Positions 1 to 9,875 of a DNA stretch of 64,000 nucleotides are shown here, piece after piece (position 1 is the stretch's first letter; each line of letters opens with the position of its first letter). Made by a program: the position numbers and the translations under genes. This stretch comes from Nocardia sp. MH4 (GTDB lineage: Bacteria; Actinomycetota; Actinomycetes; Mycobacteriales; Mycobacteriaceae): contig NZ_LPNR01000102.1 of NCBI RefSeq assembly GCF_019266065.1, positions 41,450-105,449 on the forward strand. The letters run 5' to 3'. The notes under the pieces are model-generated. The model ran no database searches, was not told where the DNA came from, and saw only the letters and a list, made by a program, of their open reading frames with translations.

Positions 1-260
1 TGCTGCCGGAAACGGGCGAGAAGATCAGTTACGCCATCCCGGCCGTCACCCTCGACGGCCGGGCGTTCATGTCCTTCGCCGGATGGAAGGAACATGTGAG
101 CGTGTACCCCATCCCGGACGGGGACGAGGCGTTCGACCGTGCCATCGAGCCCTACACCGCGGGCCGTGGCACCCTGAAATTCCCGCTCGGGGAACCGATT
201 CCGTACGACCTGATCGCGCAGGTCGCGGTTCGGCTCGCCGAGCGGGAACGGCGGCGCTGA
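1..260 (+). CDS. DUF1801/YdhG-type protein, 5' end cut by window
   Basis: The open frame is already running at the window edge (codons begin at base 3) and ends at TGA 258-260, leaving about 85 residues. They look like the C-terminal two thirds of the DUF1801/YdhG superfamily of small cytosolic proteins related to frataxin-like iron chaperones: the family-typical 'ETGEKISYAIPAV' stretch is followed by 'FAGWKEHVSVYP' and a C-terminal 'GTLKFPLGEPIPYDLI'. Function in this family is poorly known. The next gene is convergent and its stop codon lies one base away. The family call is good; the true start is outside the window. Confidence 0.75.
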   Translation, partial: LPETGEKISYAIPAVTLDGRAFMSFAGWKEHVSVYPIPDGDEAFDRAIEPYTAGRGTLKFPLGEPIPYDLIAQVAVRLAERERRR

Positions 261-261
261 C

Positions 262-1392
262 TTACCAGTCGGCTTCGGTGAAGCGGATGATGCCGCGAAT
301 GTTCTTGCCGTCCAGCATGTCCTGGTAGCCCTGGTTGATCTCCTCGAGCGAGTAGCTGCGGGTGACCATGTCGTCGAGGTTGAGCTGACCCGACTTGTAG
401 AGCGACAGCAGGCGCGGGGCGTCCTGGCGGGCGTTGCCGCCGCCGAAGATGCAGCCCTTCACCGTCTTCTGCAGCATGGACAGCAGGAAGCTGTTCATCT
501 TCACGTCGCCGGCGTCCATGCGACCCATCGAGGTGACGACCAGGGTGCCGGCCTTGCCGGTCAGGATCAGGCCCTCTTCGATGTAGTCGCCGTGCATCTC
601 ACCCATGGTGAGGATGACCTTCTCGGCCATCCGGCCCTCGGTGGCCTCGATCATCGGCATGATCGCGGCGGCCATGCTCTCGTAGGTGTGGGTCGCGCCG
701 AACTTCTGCGCCTGCTCGCGCTTCCACGGGTTCGGGTCGATGGCGATGACCTTCGACGCGCCGGAGAGCACCGCGCCCTGCAGCGCGCTCATGCCGACGC
801 CGCCGATGCCCGCGATCACCACGGTCTCGCCCGGCTTCACCTCGGCGACGTGGGTCGAGGAGCCGAAGCCGGTCGGCACGCCGCAGCCCACGAGGCAGGC
901 GACCTCGAACGGGATGGTCGGGTCGATCTTCACGACCGAGGTGTGGTGCACCGTCATGTACGGAGCGAAGGTGCCCAGCAGGCACATCGGGATGACGTTC
1001 TCGCCACGCGCCTGGATGCGGTAGGTGCCGTCCGAGATCGCCTGGCCCATCAGCAGACCGGCGCCCAGGTCGCACAGCGCCATGTTGCCCGCGACGCACG
1101 CGGGGCAGCGGCCACAGGCCGGGATGAACGACAGGATGACGTGGTCGCCCACGGCCAGGTCGCTGGGGCAGTTCGGGCCGAGCTTGGTGATGACACCCGC
1201 GCCCTCGTGGCCACCCATCACGGGGTAGCCCGGCATCGGCGTGGCGCCGGTGACGATGTGATGGTCGGAGTGGCACATGCCCGCCGTTTCCATCCGGATC
1301 TGCACTTCACCGGCGACGGGATCGCCGACCTCGATCTCCTCCACCGACCATTCCTGATCGATGCCCCACAGGATCGCGCCCTTCGTCTTCAT
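262..1392 (-). CDS. NDMA-dependent (mycofactocin-type) alcohol dehydrogenase
   Basis: A 376-residue zinc-dependent medium-chain dehydrogenase. Catalytic zinc ligands sit in 'GMCHSDHH' and 'GGHEGAG', the structural zinc site is the four-cysteine run 'CGRCPACVAGNMALC', and the Rossmann motif is 'GIGGVGMSA'. The sequence fits the actinobacterial nicotinoprotein class that keeps NAD(H) tightly bound, is assayed with N,N-dimethyl-4-nitrosoaniline and in vivo is thought to pass electrons to mycofactocin; that is family knowledge, and no mycofactocin genes are in the window. I use the ATG at 1392, which has GAGAGG upstream, instead of an in-frame start 15 codons earlier. It oxidises a primary alcohol of unknown identity in the cytosol. 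Transcribed alone. Confidence 0.85.
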   Translation of the reverse strand: MKTKGAILWGIDQEWSVEEIEVGDPVAGEVQIRMETAGMCHSDHHIVTGATPMPGYPVMGGHEGAGVITKLGPNCPSDLAVGDHVILSFIPACGRCPACVAGNMALCDLGAGLLMGQAISDGTYRIQARGENVIPMCLLGTFAPYMTVHHTSVVKIDPTIPFEVACLVGCGVPTGFGSSTHVAEVKPGETVVIAGIGGVGMSALQGAVLSGASKVIAIDPNPWKREQAQKFGATHTYESMAAAIMPMIEATEGRMAEKVILTMGEMHGDYIEEGLILTGKAGTLVVTSMGRMDAGDVKMNSFLLSMLQKTVKGCIFGGGNARQDAPRLLSLYKSGQLNLDDMVTRSYSLEEINQGYQDMLDGKNIRGIIRFTEADW

Positions 1393-1497
1393 GTCCGGTC
1401 GACCTCTCGCCAAGCTTGTGCCTCGTTGTGACTGCACTCACCCTAACGAAGAATCGGCCAATTCTGAAACACGTTCTAGAAATTATCCGAGAAATAT

Positions 1498-2022
1498 CTA
1501 TCCGCGCACGTCATGGACGTGATGGACGAGGTCGTGCAGGAAGTATCGAGCCAGCGACGTGACCGTGAACAGCGATCCGTCGCTGCGCGCGCCCCGCGCG
1601 CCGAGCCGATCGGCGGGCACCGCGGCGAAGGCGGCGGCGATCCGCTCGGCGGCCGTCGCGAGTTCGGTCGCCACCACCGCCGGGTCCTGCCGGTCGTAGC
1701 GGTCGGCGACGGCGGTCGCGTCCTGGTCCCAGTTCTCGAACCGCGCCGGCTCGGCGCCGTCGTCGGCGAGCATCAGTGCCAGCCGGGTGTCGAAGATCCG
1801 GCACACGTCGCGCACGTGGGCGCCGTATTCGAGCACCGACCAGGTCGCGTCGTCGGGGCGCACCCGCGCGTCGTCGCGTTCGAGAGCGGCACCGATGCGC
1901 GCCGCGCTGTCGACGGTCCGGTCGGGCACCGCCGCGTAGGCGATCGACTCGGCGTCGAAACCACAGTCGGGACAGGCGCGTTCGAGGACCCAGGTCCAGT
2001 TCTTGGCGTCGGGAACGATCAT
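1498..2022 (-). CDS. DinB-like / mycothiol-dependent metalloenzyme-fold protein
   Basis: About 174 residues with the DinB/maleylpyruvate-isomerase four-helix layout. Three putative metal-binding histidines are visible: one in 'EYGAHVRDV' (mid-protein) and the C-terminal 'HDLVHHVHDV' pair. A Cys-x2-Cys near the N-terminus ('ACPDCGF') is unusual for the fold. Members of the superfamily are thiol-dependent transferases or isomerases, some using mycothiol or bacillithiol; the substrate here cannot be read from the sequence. The start is ambiguous between GTG 2028 and ATG 2022; neither has a clear Shine-Dalgarno. Single gene, separated by about 70 bases from its upstream neighbour on the same strand. 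Confidence 0.65.
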   Translation of the reverse strand: MIVPDAKNWTWVLERACPDCGFDAESIAYAAVPDRTVDSAARIGAALERDDARVRPDDATWSVLEYGAHVRDVCRIFDTRLALMLADDGAEPARFENWDQDATAVADRYDRQDPAVVATELATAAERIAAAFAAVPADRLGARGARSDGSLFTVTSLARYFLHDLVHHVHDVRG

Positions 2023-2092
2023 GTCCACAGCCTAGAATGTCCGCATCTTGCGATCCATCAATATTCCGCCAACCATCGGCGAGATCCGGGCA

Positions 2093-3148
2093 TCACACGG
2101 TCAGCTGCCGGGCCTTCTCGAACAGTTCCAGGGTCACCGCGTGCAGGAAGTCACCGACCGACTTGGGCGCCTTGCCGGCGAAGGCGCGGGCGTGGGTGCC
2201 CTCGAGCACGATGCCGAGCTTGAAACAGGCCAGCACCTCGTACCAGGTCACCGCGCTCAGATCGCGCGCGGAGAACCGACCGTAGTGCTCGATCATCTCC
2301 TCGGGGGTGGGCAGACCGCCGACCGTGCCCAGGGTGCCCATCAGCCCGGCGCCGACGGTGCCCGGCACCGGCCGGGTCGCCAGCTGCCAGCCCAGGTCGA
2401 GCAGCGGGTCGCCGATGGTCGACATCTCCCAGTCCACCATCGCCGCCACCTGCGGGCTGTCGTAGTCGAACATCATGTTGGCCAGGTGACAGTCGCCGTG
2501 CATGATGCCCGGGGTCCAGGTGGTCGGGCGGTGGCGTTCGAGCCAGTCGCCGACCTGCTCGACGCCCGGAATCCGCGGCCCGGGGTAGCCCTCGTTGGCG
2601 GTGTAGGAGTCGAGTTCGCGCAGCCAGCGCGGCACCTGACGCTCCAGGAAACCCTCGGGCTTGCCGTAGTCGGCCAGGCCGAGCGCCTGATAGTCGAGCT
2701 CGCCGAGGCGGGCGATGGCCTCGACCGCGGACAGACCCATCTGCCTGCGGATCTCCGGGTCGTGCGCGTGCAGGTCGGGAAGTTCGGTCTGCGGGTTGAA
2801 GCCGTGGATCGGTTCCATCAGGTAGAACACCGCGCCGATCACCGTCTCGTCGTCACAGGCGGCGATCACCCGGGGCGAGCGCACCTCGGTGTCGTCGATC
2901 GCGCCGAGCAGCCGCGATTCGCGACGGATCACGTCGTTGCTCTTGGCGCGCAGATGCTTGGGTCCGCGGCGCAGCACGTACTCACGACCGCCACGGGTGA
3001 AGCGCAACATGATGTTCTGCGTGCCACCGCCGATCGAGCTGACCGCGCCGACCTCGCCGGCGGGCAGGCCACGCTCGTCCATCCATCGGCCGATCGCCGC
3101 GAAATCCGCGATCGCCGGGTCCACGTCGACCGGTTGCGAAACAGACAT
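2093..3148 (-). CDS. Aminoglycoside-phosphotransferase-fold kinase (ACAD10-like)
   Basis: 351 residues with the APH/choline-kinase fold. The glycine-rich loop region is 'SSIGGGTQNIM', the catalytic loop is 'IMHGDCHLANMMFD' (HGDxxxxN) and the metal-binding Asp is in 'VDWEMSTIGDP'. The overall sequence ('YVLRRGPKHL', 'YQALGLADYGKPEGFLERQ') is that of the family fused to acyl-CoA dehydrogenase in ACAD10/11, which phosphorylates hydroxyacyl-CoAs for beta-oxidation; actinobacterial stand-alone members are usually annotated only as 'phosphotransferase family'. ATG 3148 is chosen; ATG 3157 is an alternative. It is transcribed away from pabAB across a 58-base intergenic region that must hold both promoters. 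Confidence 0.8.
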   Translation of the reverse strand: MSVSQPVDVDPAIADFAAIGRWMDERGLPAGEVGAVSSIGGGTQNIMLRFTRGGREYVLRRGPKHLRAKSNDVIRRESRLLGAIDDTEVRSPRVIAACDDETVIGAVFYLMEPIHGFNPQTELPDLHAHDPEIRRQMGLSAVEAIARLGELDYQALGLADYGKPEGFLERQVPRWLRELDSYTANEGYPGPRIPGVEQVGDWLERHRPTTWTPGIMHGDCHLANMMFDYDSPQVAAMVDWEMSTIGDPLLDLGWQLATRPVPGTVGAGLMGTLGTVGGLPTPEEMIEHYGRFSARDLSAVTWYEVLACFKLGIVLEGTHARAFAGKAPKSVGDFLHAVTLELFEKARQLTV

Positions 3149-3206
3149 GGCGATCATTGTGCCCGAGGCGAGTCGTCCGTGGGCCCGGCGTAGGGTTTCT
3201 GCCACG

Positions 3207-5251
<2,045 letters not shown>

Positions 5252-5255
<4 letters not shown>

Positions 5256-5740
5256 CGACGCGGACGCTTGCCCTTGCCGAGGTCCGGCGGCGGTTCCTCG
5301 CCGGCCCGGCCGGTGATCCGGCCGAGCAGCCCGACGCCCGGCAGTTTCGCCAGCGCGCCGAAGAGATCCTCGCCCAGTGAGATCATCGCCTCGAGCCTGG
5401 GCAGCAGCCGATCGTAGGTGGCGAAGACCGGGTCGGCCAGCGCCAGGGTGCGGTCGAGCCGGTCGATGGTGCTGTTGAGCCGGTCGACCGCGATCGAGAG
5501 GTTCTCCACCAGATCCGGCAGCTGGGCGGCCAGCTGGGCCGAGGCCGGGGGCAGCCGCACCGCCGCGTCGAAGGCGTATCCCGCCGTCTGCTGCGCCGCA
5601 TCGATGGCCTGTCCCGCCGCCGTCTGCGCCGCCCCCACCGCGGCCTGCGCCGCCGAGAGCAGGTCGGCCCCCGGCACCTTGCGCCCCTGCGGCTCCGGCG
5701 TGGGCTCCACAGCGCGTCCCCGCTTCTTCGGGTTCGTCAT
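5252..5740 (-). CDS. Ala-rich amphipathic helical protein, unknown function
   Basis: 162 residues. A basic N-terminus ('MTNPKKRGR') is followed by long alanine-rich helices ('AAQAAVGAAQTAAGQAID'), then a heptad-like stretch with 'VDRLNSTIDRLDRTLALADP' and a basic tail 'GKGKRPRR'. There is no signal peptide or convincing membrane span. Proteins of this look recur in mycobacteria and Nocardia as unnamed conserved proteins resembling apolipoprotein- or phasin-type amphipathic helices; that comparison is mine and no function is assigned. I use ATG 5740, where the coding pattern begins; the longer open frame upstream is arginine-rich shadow. Convergent with pabAB, the stop codons overlapping by three bases. 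Confidence 0.65.
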
Positions 5741-5992
5741 GCCACCACTGTGCCGCACCGAGCACGCCCACGCAGGGATGCGCCCCGCCCGTGTCTGCGG
5801 GCCACTGCCCATAACCGTCGCCCCAACTCGCCCGCAGTCGGCCGTCGCGGCCGTCCCGACGATCAGGCGCCGTGGCGCAAGCGACGAAGGAGCAAACCAC
5901 GGCGGCCGATCGGCGGGACCAACGGGCCGCGACCTCGAGCGCGCCGGCGCTCCAACAACCCTGTCGGTGGGGCATGACATCATGCGAGCACC

Positions 5993-7771
5993 ATGGAACT
6001 CCGCAAGGGCGCGCACGCGCCGGTCCCGACATCGCTTCTCGCCGTGGTCCTTTCATGGCGGTCGGCGCATGCCGTCGACGCGCACGCGCTGCTGGTCACC
6101 GAGTCGGGGCTGGTGCGCGGCGACCGGGATTTCGTGTTCTTCAACGCCCCTCGGCACGCCTCGCAGGCGGTGACGCTGGATCAGGAGCCCGCGCCGGGCA
6201 CCGCGCGGCTGAGTGTGTCGCTGCCGCGGACCGAGGCGGAGGTGGCGCGCATCGTCGTCAGCGCCTCGCTCGACGAGGGCACCTTCGATCAGCTGACCGA
6301 GCTGACGCTCACCGTGCACGCCGCCGACGGGCCGGTGGCCCGGTTCGCGCTGGACGGCATCGAGGACGTGCAGGCGATGATGTTCGGCGAGTTCTACCGG
6401 CGCGACGGGCAGTGGCGGTTCCGGGCGATCGGGCAGGGCTGGTCGGGTGGACTGGCCGGGCTGGCCACCGAATTCGGCGTCACCGTGGACGAACCGGGCG
6501 CGGATCGCGCGGCGGCGCGGCCCGCGCCGGCGATGTCCGCCCGCGTCGCCGATCGGGCGGAGTTCGCCCACGGCGCGGAGGGCGACGCCCCGGCGTATCC
6601 CGACGACGCGCGCATCGATCCGGCCGAACCCGGGCGTGCCGGACGCGCACAGTCGCGCCCGCCCGCGCTCACCCGCCGTGTCATCGATGTCCCGCCACCG
6701 CCACCGCAGGACCCGGAGCTCGCCGACTGGCATCCCGACCCACAGGTCCCCGACCAGTTGCGCTGGTGGGACGGCCACGAATGGACCACCAGCACCCGCA
6801 GGCACGTGCAGGACAACCGCGCCCGCTGCCCCCGCTGCGACACCCCGTTGCGCCGCAAACTCTTCGGTGGGCACGGCCAGTGCCGGTCGTGCGCGGGCGA
6901 GATCGAGGAGTTCCTCACCCACTGGCGCACCCGCGCCCGCCGGGTGCTCACCGGCCCCGGCACCCTGTCCGAGGACTGGATCGAGGTCTGGGCGGCCCTG
7001 CGCTACCAGCGCATCGACGAGGAGCGCGGACGCGCGGTACTGCGCGATGCCGGACTGACCCAGGTGGAGCGGATGGTCGCGTTCGCCTTCGCCGACGGCG
7101 AGGTGTTCGCCGACGAGCTCGACGCGTTCGAGCACGTGGTGAGCGAGCTGGCGCTGTCGGGCCCGCTGGTCGAGGACCTGCGGCGCCGGATGCACCGGGG
7201 CCGCACCCTGTCGCGGCTGCGCGCGGGCGAACTGCCCACCATCGATACGCCGGGCCTGCACCTGGATCCCGAGGAACGGGTGCACCTGGACCTGCCCGCC
7301 GTGCACATCAGGATGCTGGCGCGCGGCCCGCGCAACACCGAGGGCCGGTTGATCGGCAGCTCCAAGAAGCTGCGGTTCGTCGGCGACGGTACCGGCATCG
7401 AACTGCCGTGGAACCGGGTCGTCTCCGTGCATCCCGAACACGGCACCGTGGTGCTGGCCGCGACCTCGGCACGCGGCGGCGCCACCTTCGGCGTCACCGA
7501 TCCCGACTATGTGGCGGCCGCCCTGGAAGGCGCGCTGCGCGTGGCGAAACGCCTGGTCCTGACGCCGGGTCAACGGGACAGCCGCAGCATCCCGCAGGAC
7601 GTGAAAGCCCAGGTGTGGCAGCGCGACGGTGGTCGCTGCGTCGAATGCGGCGACGGCCACTACCTGGAGTTCGATCACATCATCCCGCTCAGCCGCGGTG
7701 GTGCGACGAGCGCGGCGAACCTGCAGATCCTGTGCCGGGCCTGCAACCGCGCCAAGGGCGCTCGGATCTAG
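5993..7771 (+). CDS. TerD - DUF2510 - zinc ribbon - TerB-like - HNH nuclease protein
   Basis: 592 residues with an unusual domain chain. Residues 1-165 are a TerD/CABP domain (starts 'MELRKGAHAPVP', with 'DADFVFFN'-type 'DRDFVFFNAP' and 'RAIGQGWSGGLAGL'). About 243-266 is a DUF2510 unit ('DWHPDPQVPDQLRWWDGHEW'). A zinc ribbon follows with Cys pairs near 278/281 and 294/297. Residues about 325-410 are helical with 'AFADGEVFADELDAFEHVV', like TerB. About 430-520 looks like a small beta-rich PH-like module. Residues 542-592 are an HNH nuclease: 'CVECGDGHYLEFDHIIPLS' and 'ILCRACNRAK'. TerD domains bind calcium and serve stress/tellurite systems; HNH fusions have been proposed to process nucleic acid. 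The tail-to-tail neighbour is a small membrane protein. Target and trigger are unknown. Confidence 0.85.
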   Translation: MELRKGAHAPVPTSLLAVVLSWRSAHAVDAHALLVTESGLVRGDRDFVFFNAPRHASQAVTLDQEPAPGTARLSVSLPRTEAEVARIVVSASLDEGTFDQLTELTLTVHAADGPVARFALDGIEDVQAMMFGEFYRRDGQWRFRAIGQGWSGGLAGLATEFGVTVDEPGADRAAARPAPAMSARVADRAEFAHGAEGDAPAYPDDARIDPAEPGRAGRAQSRPPALTRRVIDVPPPPPQDPELADWHPDPQVPDQLRWWDGHEWTTSTRRHVQDNRARCPRCDTPLRRKLFGGHGQCRSCAGEIEEFLTHWRTRARRVLTGPGTLSEDWIEVWAALRYQRIDEERGRAVLRDAGLTQVERMVAFAFADGEVFADELDAFEHVVSELALSGPLVEDLRRRMHRGRTLSRLRAGELPTIDTPGLHLDPEERVHLDLPAVHIRMLARGPRNTEGRLIGSSKKLRFVGDGTGIELPWNRVVSVHPEHGTVVLAATSARGGATFGVTDPDYVAAALEGALRVAKRLVLTPGQRDSRSIPQDVKAQVWQRDGGRCVECGDGHYLEFDHIIPLSRGGATSAANLQILCRACNRAKGARI

Positions 7772-8058
7772 CCGAGAATCGCGTTCATGATCGTGCCGCC
7801 GCTGGTGGCCACCACGCCGCCGATCATCGCGCCGGCGATCATCTTCGGCGACTCCATCGCGCTGCCGTTCCACTTCTCCCAGGCGAACTTGCCACCCGCC
7901 ACGGTGATCGCCAGCACGCCCGACAAGATCATGAACCAGGTCAGGTACTGGACCATCTGCATGATCTTGTCCGACAGCGGCGGCGCCTCGGGCGTGGGGT
8001 TGCCGACCTGCGCGAACGTCGTGACAGTCTCGGCCATCGACGTCAGAATGATGCTCAT
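7768..8058 (-). CDS. Small two-helix membrane protein (TrbC/VirB2-like), copy A
   Basis: 96 residues. After a short N-terminus comes 'GNPTPEAPP', a first hydrophobic helix ('TWFMILSGVLAITVAGG'), a polar loop 'KFAWEKWNG' and a second glycine-rich helix ('IAGAMIGGVVATSGG'). This two-span layout resembles TrbC/VirB2 pilin-like proteins of actinobacterial conjugative elements, but no conjugation genes are nearby and the resemblance is only of shape. It is about 79% identical over 77 aligned residues to the divergent neighbour at 8264-8536. GGGGAG lies upstream of ATG 8058. Its stop overlaps that of the TerD-HNH gene. Confidence 0.75.
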   Translation of the reverse strand: MSIILTSMAETVTTFAQVGNPTPEAPPLSDKIMQMVQYLTWFMILSGVLAITVAGGKFAWEKWNGSAMESPKMIAGAMIGGVVATSGGTIMNAILG

Positions 8059-8263
8059 AGCCTGCTCCCCTTTTCGCGTGATGCGAACTGCGTTCCAGCA
8101 CTGCCGTATTCGGACGAGTCCAGGATAGGGGCGCGAACCCCCAGCACGCCAACAAAACCGATCGGTCCGCTGCGGGTGGGCGGCTGCGGCACCCGATTCG
8201 ACCGGATAACATCAGCGTCAGCAGTTCATCGCCGTTCCCCCCGAGTACCGAGTGAGAGCAAAC

Positions 8264-8536
8264 ATGATTCTGGCCGCCGTCACCGATACCCTGGCGCAGA
8301 TCGGCAATCCGACTCCCGAAGCACCCCCGATGTCGGACAAGATCTTGCAGCTGGTGCGCTACTTCACCTGGTTCATCCTGCTGTCGGGCGTCATCGCCAT
8401 CACCTACGCCGGCGGCAAGTTCGCCTGGGAGAAGTGGACCGGTGGCGGACTCGAGTCGCCGAAGATGATCGCGGGCGCGATGATCGGCGGCGCGGTCGCC
8501 ACCAGCGCGGGCACGATCATGAACGCCATGCTCTGA
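8264..8536 (+). CDS. Small two-helix membrane protein, paralogue B
   Basis: 90 residues from ATG 8264 (GTG 8252 is an in-frame alternative; 'GAGAG' precedes the ATG). It shares 'GNPTPEAPP', 'TWF', 'LSGV', 'AGGKFAWEKW', 'ESPKMIAGAMIGG' and 'GTIMNA' with the protein at 7768-8058, which is transcribed in the opposite direction. Substitutions between the two are conservative (Leu/Ile/Met, Gln/Arg), as expected of two working copies. Two membrane spans are predicted by eye at about residues 32-50 and 62-82. A perfect hairpin at 8596-8634 follows. Function unknown; the head-to-head pair suggests a two-component membrane assembly or an inverted duplication. Confidence 0.75.
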   Translation: MILAAVTDTLAQIGNPTPEAPPMSDKILQLVRYFTWFILLSGVIAITYAGGKFAWEKWTGGGLESPKMIAGAMIGGAVATSAGTIMNAML

Positions 8537-8595
8537 CCCCTGTCCGCTCGGCGCGGTCCGGACAACTCCGGGCCACCTCGACCGGCAAGGCATCG

Positions 8596-8634
8596 CGACC
8601 CGAGTTCTCTTGTTCGGCAAGAGAACTCGGGTCG
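8596..8634. terminator. Perfect 17-bp hairpin between convergent genes
   Basis: Bases 8596-8612 are exactly complementary to 8618-8634, leaving a five-base TTCGG loop. The hairpin lies between the stop of the small membrane gene (8536) and the stop of the convergent FBP gene (8703), so a bidirectional terminator is the simplest reading. There is no T-tract on either side, as is common in high-GC actinobacteria. Confidence 0.7.
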
Positions 8635-8702
8635 TCTGGCGTGCGAGGTCTCGAGTGTCGGCACATGGCAGCTACCTCCTTTCGTGCGCTGGGGCCGCGC
8701 GG

Positions 8703-9191
8703 CTAGGCGGCGAGGCGGTCCAGGAAGGCGAACAGGTTCTCGCGGACCCGCTGCGCCTTCTCCTCCGGCGTCAGATCCTCGCGATACCGGCTGCCCAGCG
8801 CGGGCCGCTTCTTGTTGCGGGCATACAGCGAGCAGGCCAGATCGGTGCAGATGTAGCTGCCGATCGTATTACCGCGCCGTCCCGATTCCCCGGCCTTGTT
8901 CGCGGTCATCAGCGAGACGCCGCCGCCGGTGTGGGTGGTCAGGCAGAACGCGCACATCTGCGTCTTGCCCGATCCGCCGGTCTCGTGCCGCAGGGCGACG
9001 CTGACCAGCTCGCCGTCGCGCGGGACCGACAGATAGCAACGACCTGGGTACGAGGGATCGGTCCAGCCGAGGAAGTCGAGGTCGTCCCAGGGACGAGCGT
9101 CGAGGTCGCGCGGCACGGACAGGCGTTTGGCGTCGCCCTTCGAACAGTTGACGAACGACGACCTGATGTCGCGTTCGGTGACGGGCTCCAT
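8703..9191 (-). CDS. FBP-type treble-clef zinc protein (EF-G-binding family)
   Basis: 162 residues from ATG 9191, with AAAGGACA upstream. The N-terminal half begins 'MEPVTERDIRSSFVNCSKG'; the C-terminal half carries the four-cysteine treble clef: 'MCAFC' and 'YICTDLAC', with 'TANKAGESGRRGNTIG' between them. This is the C-terminal domain of the FusB/fibronectin-binding-like (FBP) family. FusB proteins bind elongation factor G and rescue it from ribosomes stalled by fusidic acid; whether actinobacterial members do the same is not established. Start choice follows the ribosome-binding site; the 31 extra upstream codons are basic and unlike the family. Convergent with the small membrane gene. Confidence 0.8.
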   Translation of the reverse strand: MEPVTERDIRSSFVNCSKGDAKRLSVPRDLDARPWDDLDFLGWTDPSYPGRCYLSVPRDGELVSVALRHETGGSGKTQMCAFCLTTHTGGGVSLMTANKAGESGRRGNTIGSYICTDLACSLYARNKKRPALGSRYREDLTPEEKAQRVRENLFAFLDRLAA

Positions 9192-9479
9192 GGGGTGTCC
9201 TTTCGGTGTGGTGGTCACAAACGATAGACACGCTAACGATGTGCGCCGCGGGCGACAACAGATTTTCGGCCGGGTCCTGCACACGGGTGGATTCGTTCCG
9301 GTGCGCCGGGCCGCCGTGCGGATGACCTCGATCTCAGGTGCGGTGAGGTATCGGCACGATCGGCGGATTCGCCCTGACGGCGCTGGTGCGGGTCGGACAC
9401 GACGTGCGCGTCAAGGCTTGGCCGATCGATGTCGCCTACCCTCGCCGTGTCCGGATATCCAGGCCGAAAGGAAGTTCCC

Positions 9480-9806
9480 ATGATCTTCATCGTCGTCAAG
9501 TTCACGGTCGCCGACGACTACGTCGACGACTGGTTGACCCGCACCGCGCCGTTCACCGAGGCCACTCGCGCAGAGCCGGGGAACCTGTGGTTCGAATGGC
9601 ACCGCAGCGTGGACGATCCCGCCGAATTCGTCCTCATCGAAGCGTTCCGGGATGAGAAGGCCGGCGCCGACCACGTCGGCTCCGACCACTTCCACGAGGG
9701 ATTGGCGGCGATGCGCCCGGCGTTGCGGGAAACACCACGGATTCTGCACACCGCATTGCCCGAGACGGATTGGGCGCGGATGGGTGAACTCGACATCGAC
9801 GCCTGA
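9480..9806 (+). CDS. Antibiotic-biosynthesis-monooxygenase (ABM) fold protein
   Basis: 108 residues in a single ferredoxin-like ABM domain: 'MIFIVVKFTVADDY' opening strand, 'EPGNLWFEWHRSVDDPAEFVLIEAFRD' core (quoted in part) and a C-terminal 'HFHEG' loop before the last helix. The family includes cofactor-free quinol monooxygenases (YgiN type) and small dimeric oxidoreductases; it is commonly annotated as putative quinol monooxygenase. GAAAGGAAG lies seven bases before ATG 9480, deciding against the longer frame. No operon partner: the flanking genes are on the other strand. Confidence 0.8.
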   Translation: MIFIVVKFTVADDYVDDWLTRTAPFTEATRAEPGNLWFEWHRSVDDPAEFVLIEAFRDEKAGADHVGSDHFHEGLAAMRPALRETPRILHTALPETDWARMGELDIDA

Positions 9807-9875
9807 GCGTTCGTCGAGGGCGGTGAGCGTGCGAATCGCCAGCGTCGAAGCGGGCACGGGGCGATCCAGCGGTGG

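Noticed and set aside
6053..8620. 855-residue minus-strand open frame over the TerD-HNH gene
   Set aside because: High-GC antisense shadow; composition rich in His, Arg and Gln and no domain, while the plus strand carries a full domain chain.
8575..8700. The hairpin region considered as a CRISPR-like or mobile repeat
   Set aside because: Only one copy is present in the window; no spacer-repeat structure or transposase nearby.
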